DNA of 25,844 bases, taken from assembly GCA_020630045.1 (NCBI GenBank), contig JAHDCE010000003.1:1-25844 (forward strand), written 5' to 3'. Source of the DNA: Saprospiraceae bacterium (GTDB lineage Bacteria > Bacteroidota > Bacteroidia > Chitinophagales > Saprospiraceae). The notes below the pieces were generated by a model, which searched no databases, was not told where the DNA came from, and was given only the letters and a program-made list of their open reading frames with translations. This document shows, piece after piece, positions 24,481 through 25,844 of this stretch. The position numbers were made by a program, and so were the translations under genes. The stretch's first letter is position 1; every line of letters starts with the position of its first letter.

Positions 24481-24533
24481 AAACACCTCGTGACATGTTC
24501 CATAATTTCTATTCTCAATCAAAATAAACACAC

Positions 24534-25292
24534 ATGAAACATTTATTAACATTCGTTTTCATTTTTACTTGTTTTTCTCTCCAACTATTCGGGCAGGATG
24601 AAGAAACCAAAGAACCCCGGGCGGAAGAAACGTATTATCACATGAAAGGAAGTCATTCTTTTAATTTGGGCGTCGGATTTCCGAACTTGGCCAATACCGC
24701 TTTTCAAATCGGGGAAGCGCTTGGGTTTGAAAACGAAGGTTCCGCATCACCCGTATTCACCATGAAATATGAATATGGCCTTACCGATGAATTAGGAATC
24801 GGGATGCACCTAGGATATTACACGGCCAAAACTCCTACAACAGAAGCCATTACAGAAATTATTGAAACCAGTGAAATCGTTGATGTGATCGGTGATGTCG
24901 GATGTGAACTGGGTATACCGATTCCCGGATTGGAATGCGATACCGTTTTTGCCACTGAATCCGTGACAACCGGATCGACATATCAAAGGGTGAATGCCAC
25001 GACGCTAGCCGGTCGGTTTGCGTACCATAGAGGTAATTTCCTAGGGATCGAAAAGCTGGACATGTATGGGAGTATCATTTTGGGATACAGCTTTATACGT
25101 CGCAAAACGATTGGTGATGCCGATGCTGATTTCGAACGTTTTAAAGCGCCGACTTTCGTTTATTATACCAGTGCGGGCGGGCGTTATTTCTTTACACCGG
25201 CTTTAGCGGCTTACGCCGAAATAGGTTATGGCAGTCTGACCGTAGCAAATGTAGGACTCACATACCGGATCATTCCTAAATCGAAGAAATAA
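24534..25292 (+). CDS. Outer-membrane beta-barrel protein, function unknown
   Basis: 252 residues. A signal peptide (MKHLLTFVFIFTCFSLQLFG, then QDEE) leads to alternating hydrophobic/polar strands typical of small porin-like barrels: SHSFNLGVGFPNL, FTMKYEYGLTDELGIGMHLGYYTAK, NATTLAGRFAYHRG, LDMYGSIILGYSFIRR, VYYTSAGGRYFFTPALAAYAEIGYG and a final LTVANVGLTYRI. A long loop at about 115-150 holds two cysteines (GCELGIPIPGLECD) that could form a disulfide outside the cell. No ligand or enzyme activity can be inferred. It starts 86 bp from the divergent amidase gene and is followed by a strong terminator, so it is probably monocistronic. Confidence 0.85.
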   Translation: MKHLLTFVFIFTCFSLQLFGQDEETKEPRAEETYYHMKGSHSFNLGVGFPNLANTAFQIGEALGFENEGSASPVFTMKYEYGLTDELGIGMHLGYYTAKTPTTEAITEIIETSEIVDVIGDVGCELGIPIPGLECDTVFATESVTTGSTYQRVNATTLAGRFAYHRGNFLGIEKLDMYGSIILGYSFIRRKTIGDADADFERFKAPTFVYYTSAGGRYFFTPALAAYAEIGYGSLTVANVGLTYRIIPKSKK

Positions 25293-25329
25293 TTTGTAAG
25301 ACCTGTAACTATTTCAATAGTTTTTTGTC

Positions 25330-25370
25330 ATAATACCGAGGAGAGTTTATTTCCTCGGTATTATTTTTTA
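25330..25370 (+). terminator. Rho-independent terminator after the beta-barrel gene
   Basis: A perfect 13-bp stem (25330-25342 with 25352-25364, ATAATACCGAGGA), a 9-nt loop, then TTTTTTA on the plus strand. It lies 38 bp after the stop at 25292. Confidence 0.9.
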
Positions 25371-25393
25371 TCAATTTAAAACCATCTGTCGTA

Positions 25394-25831
25394 ATGTTAG
25401 ATCAGTTGAAAGGTTTCGCCCTAGACAAAATTAAAGAGCAATTCGCTCCCAACTCTTTGAATGAAGAGCAAACACAACAAGCTTCCGAAGAAGGAACAAA
25501 TGCATTCATGTCCATGATTCAAGAACAACTTAGCGGTGGCAAGTTGGATGTGGTTCAAGGACTTTTTTCCAATGGCGCTCAAAGCGATAATCCATTAGTA
25601 GGAGGATTGAAAGACAAGTTGGTCGGTATCCTTCAAAACAAAGGATTGAACGCACAAGAAGCACAGCAAAATGCTGAATCAGCTGTTCCGGGCATCATCA
25701 ACAGTTTGAAAGACCGTTTCCAGTCTCCGTCTGAAGAAGACAAAGATTTTGATTTGGGTAGTTTGACTCAGTTGATTCCCGGTGACGCCGGCGATATGAT
25801 CAATAAAATCGGAGGTTTCTTTGGTAAGTAA
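25394..25831 (+). CDS. Small helical protein, possibly DUF937/YidB-like
   Basis: 145 residues, no signal peptide or membrane segment. It is rich in Gln, Gly, Asp and Glu, with amphipathic helices separated by glycine turns: MLDQLKGFALDKIKEQF, an EQTQQASEEGTNAFMSMIQEQL helix, LVGGLKDKLVGILQNKGLNAQEA, AVPGIINSLKDRF and a final DAGDMINKIGGFFGK. The repeated pattern of short helices ending in glycine recalls DUF937/YidB-like proteins, whose function is unknown. That link is tentative. It is preceded by a terminator, so it has its own promoter, which I could not pinpoint. The stop lies 13 bp from the window end. Confidence 0.75.
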   Translation: MLDQLKGFALDKIKEQFAPNSLNEEQTQQASEEGTNAFMSMIQEQLSGGKLDVVQGLFSNGAQSDNPLVGGLKDKLVGILQNKGLNAQEAQQNAESAVPGIINSLKDRFQSPSEEDKDFDLGSLTQLIPGDAGDMINKIGGFFGK

Positions 25832-25844
25832 TTCCAAGGATAGT

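Overview
The window looks like chromosomal DNA of a Bacteroidota, probably a saprospirian or flavobacterial-type marine heterotroph. The evidence is a type IX secretion (T9SS) C-terminal sorting domain, a TonB-dependent receptor with an N-terminal carboxypeptidase-D-like domain, an OmpA protein with thrombospondin type 3 repeats, several -7 boxes of the Bacteroidota form TAnnTTTG, and the absence of Shine-Dalgarno sequences before nearly all starts. I see no tRNA, rRNA, CRISPR array, phage gene or intact insertion sequence.

Layout. 1-965 (-): left-truncated protein with ATP-grasp-like motifs. 1141-5172 (-): acetyl-CoA synthetase and a GCS2 carboxylate-amine ligase fused to two CBS domains, each followed by a hairpin terminator. 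5319-6929 (+): T9SS-exported propeller-like repeat protein, convergent with a PhoD-like lipoprotein phosphatase (6935-8116, -) that follows a small lipoprotein resembling a subtilase propeptide (8210-8548, -). 8607-8903: an unusually dense intergenic region with a 20-codon membrane-peptide ORF that has its own promoter and terminator, plus a perfect 12-bp palindrome. 8961-10568 (-): OmpA-domain protein with the domain at the N-terminus. 10677-13386 (-): kynurenine operon (tryptophan dioxygenase, O6-alkylguanine-DNA methyltransferase, kynureninase). 13439-14853 (-): WecA-type sugar-phosphate transferase overlapping a CrcB fluoride channel. 15018-15101: MITE-like hairpin element. 15153-18608 (+): TPR protein and TonB receptor in one operon, whose terminator appears to lie inside the convergent GNAT gene (18603-19064, -). 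19238-20767 (+): PcfJ-like protein. 20818-21981 (-): membrane-anchored OmpA/TSP3 protein. 22065-24447 (-): overlapping amidase and beta-lactamase-like genes. 24534-25831 (+): beta-barrel protein and a small helical protein.

How the genes work together. The clearest pathway is tryptophan to N-formylkynurenine (TDO) and kynurenine to anthranilate, or the 3-hydroxy analogue, plus alanine (KynU). The formamidase and any monooxygenase are not here. Acetate activation (Acs) is separate. Most of the rest is cell-envelope biology: peptidoglycan amidase, OmpA proteins, lipoproteins, TonB import, a lipid-linked sugar transferase and T9SS export. No defence or conjugation system is evident. The less ordinary signals are small: the micro-ORF unit, the hairpin element, the terminator embedded in a conserved enzyme motif, the MGMT inside the kynurenine operon, and a marked excess of the palindrome CCTAGG.
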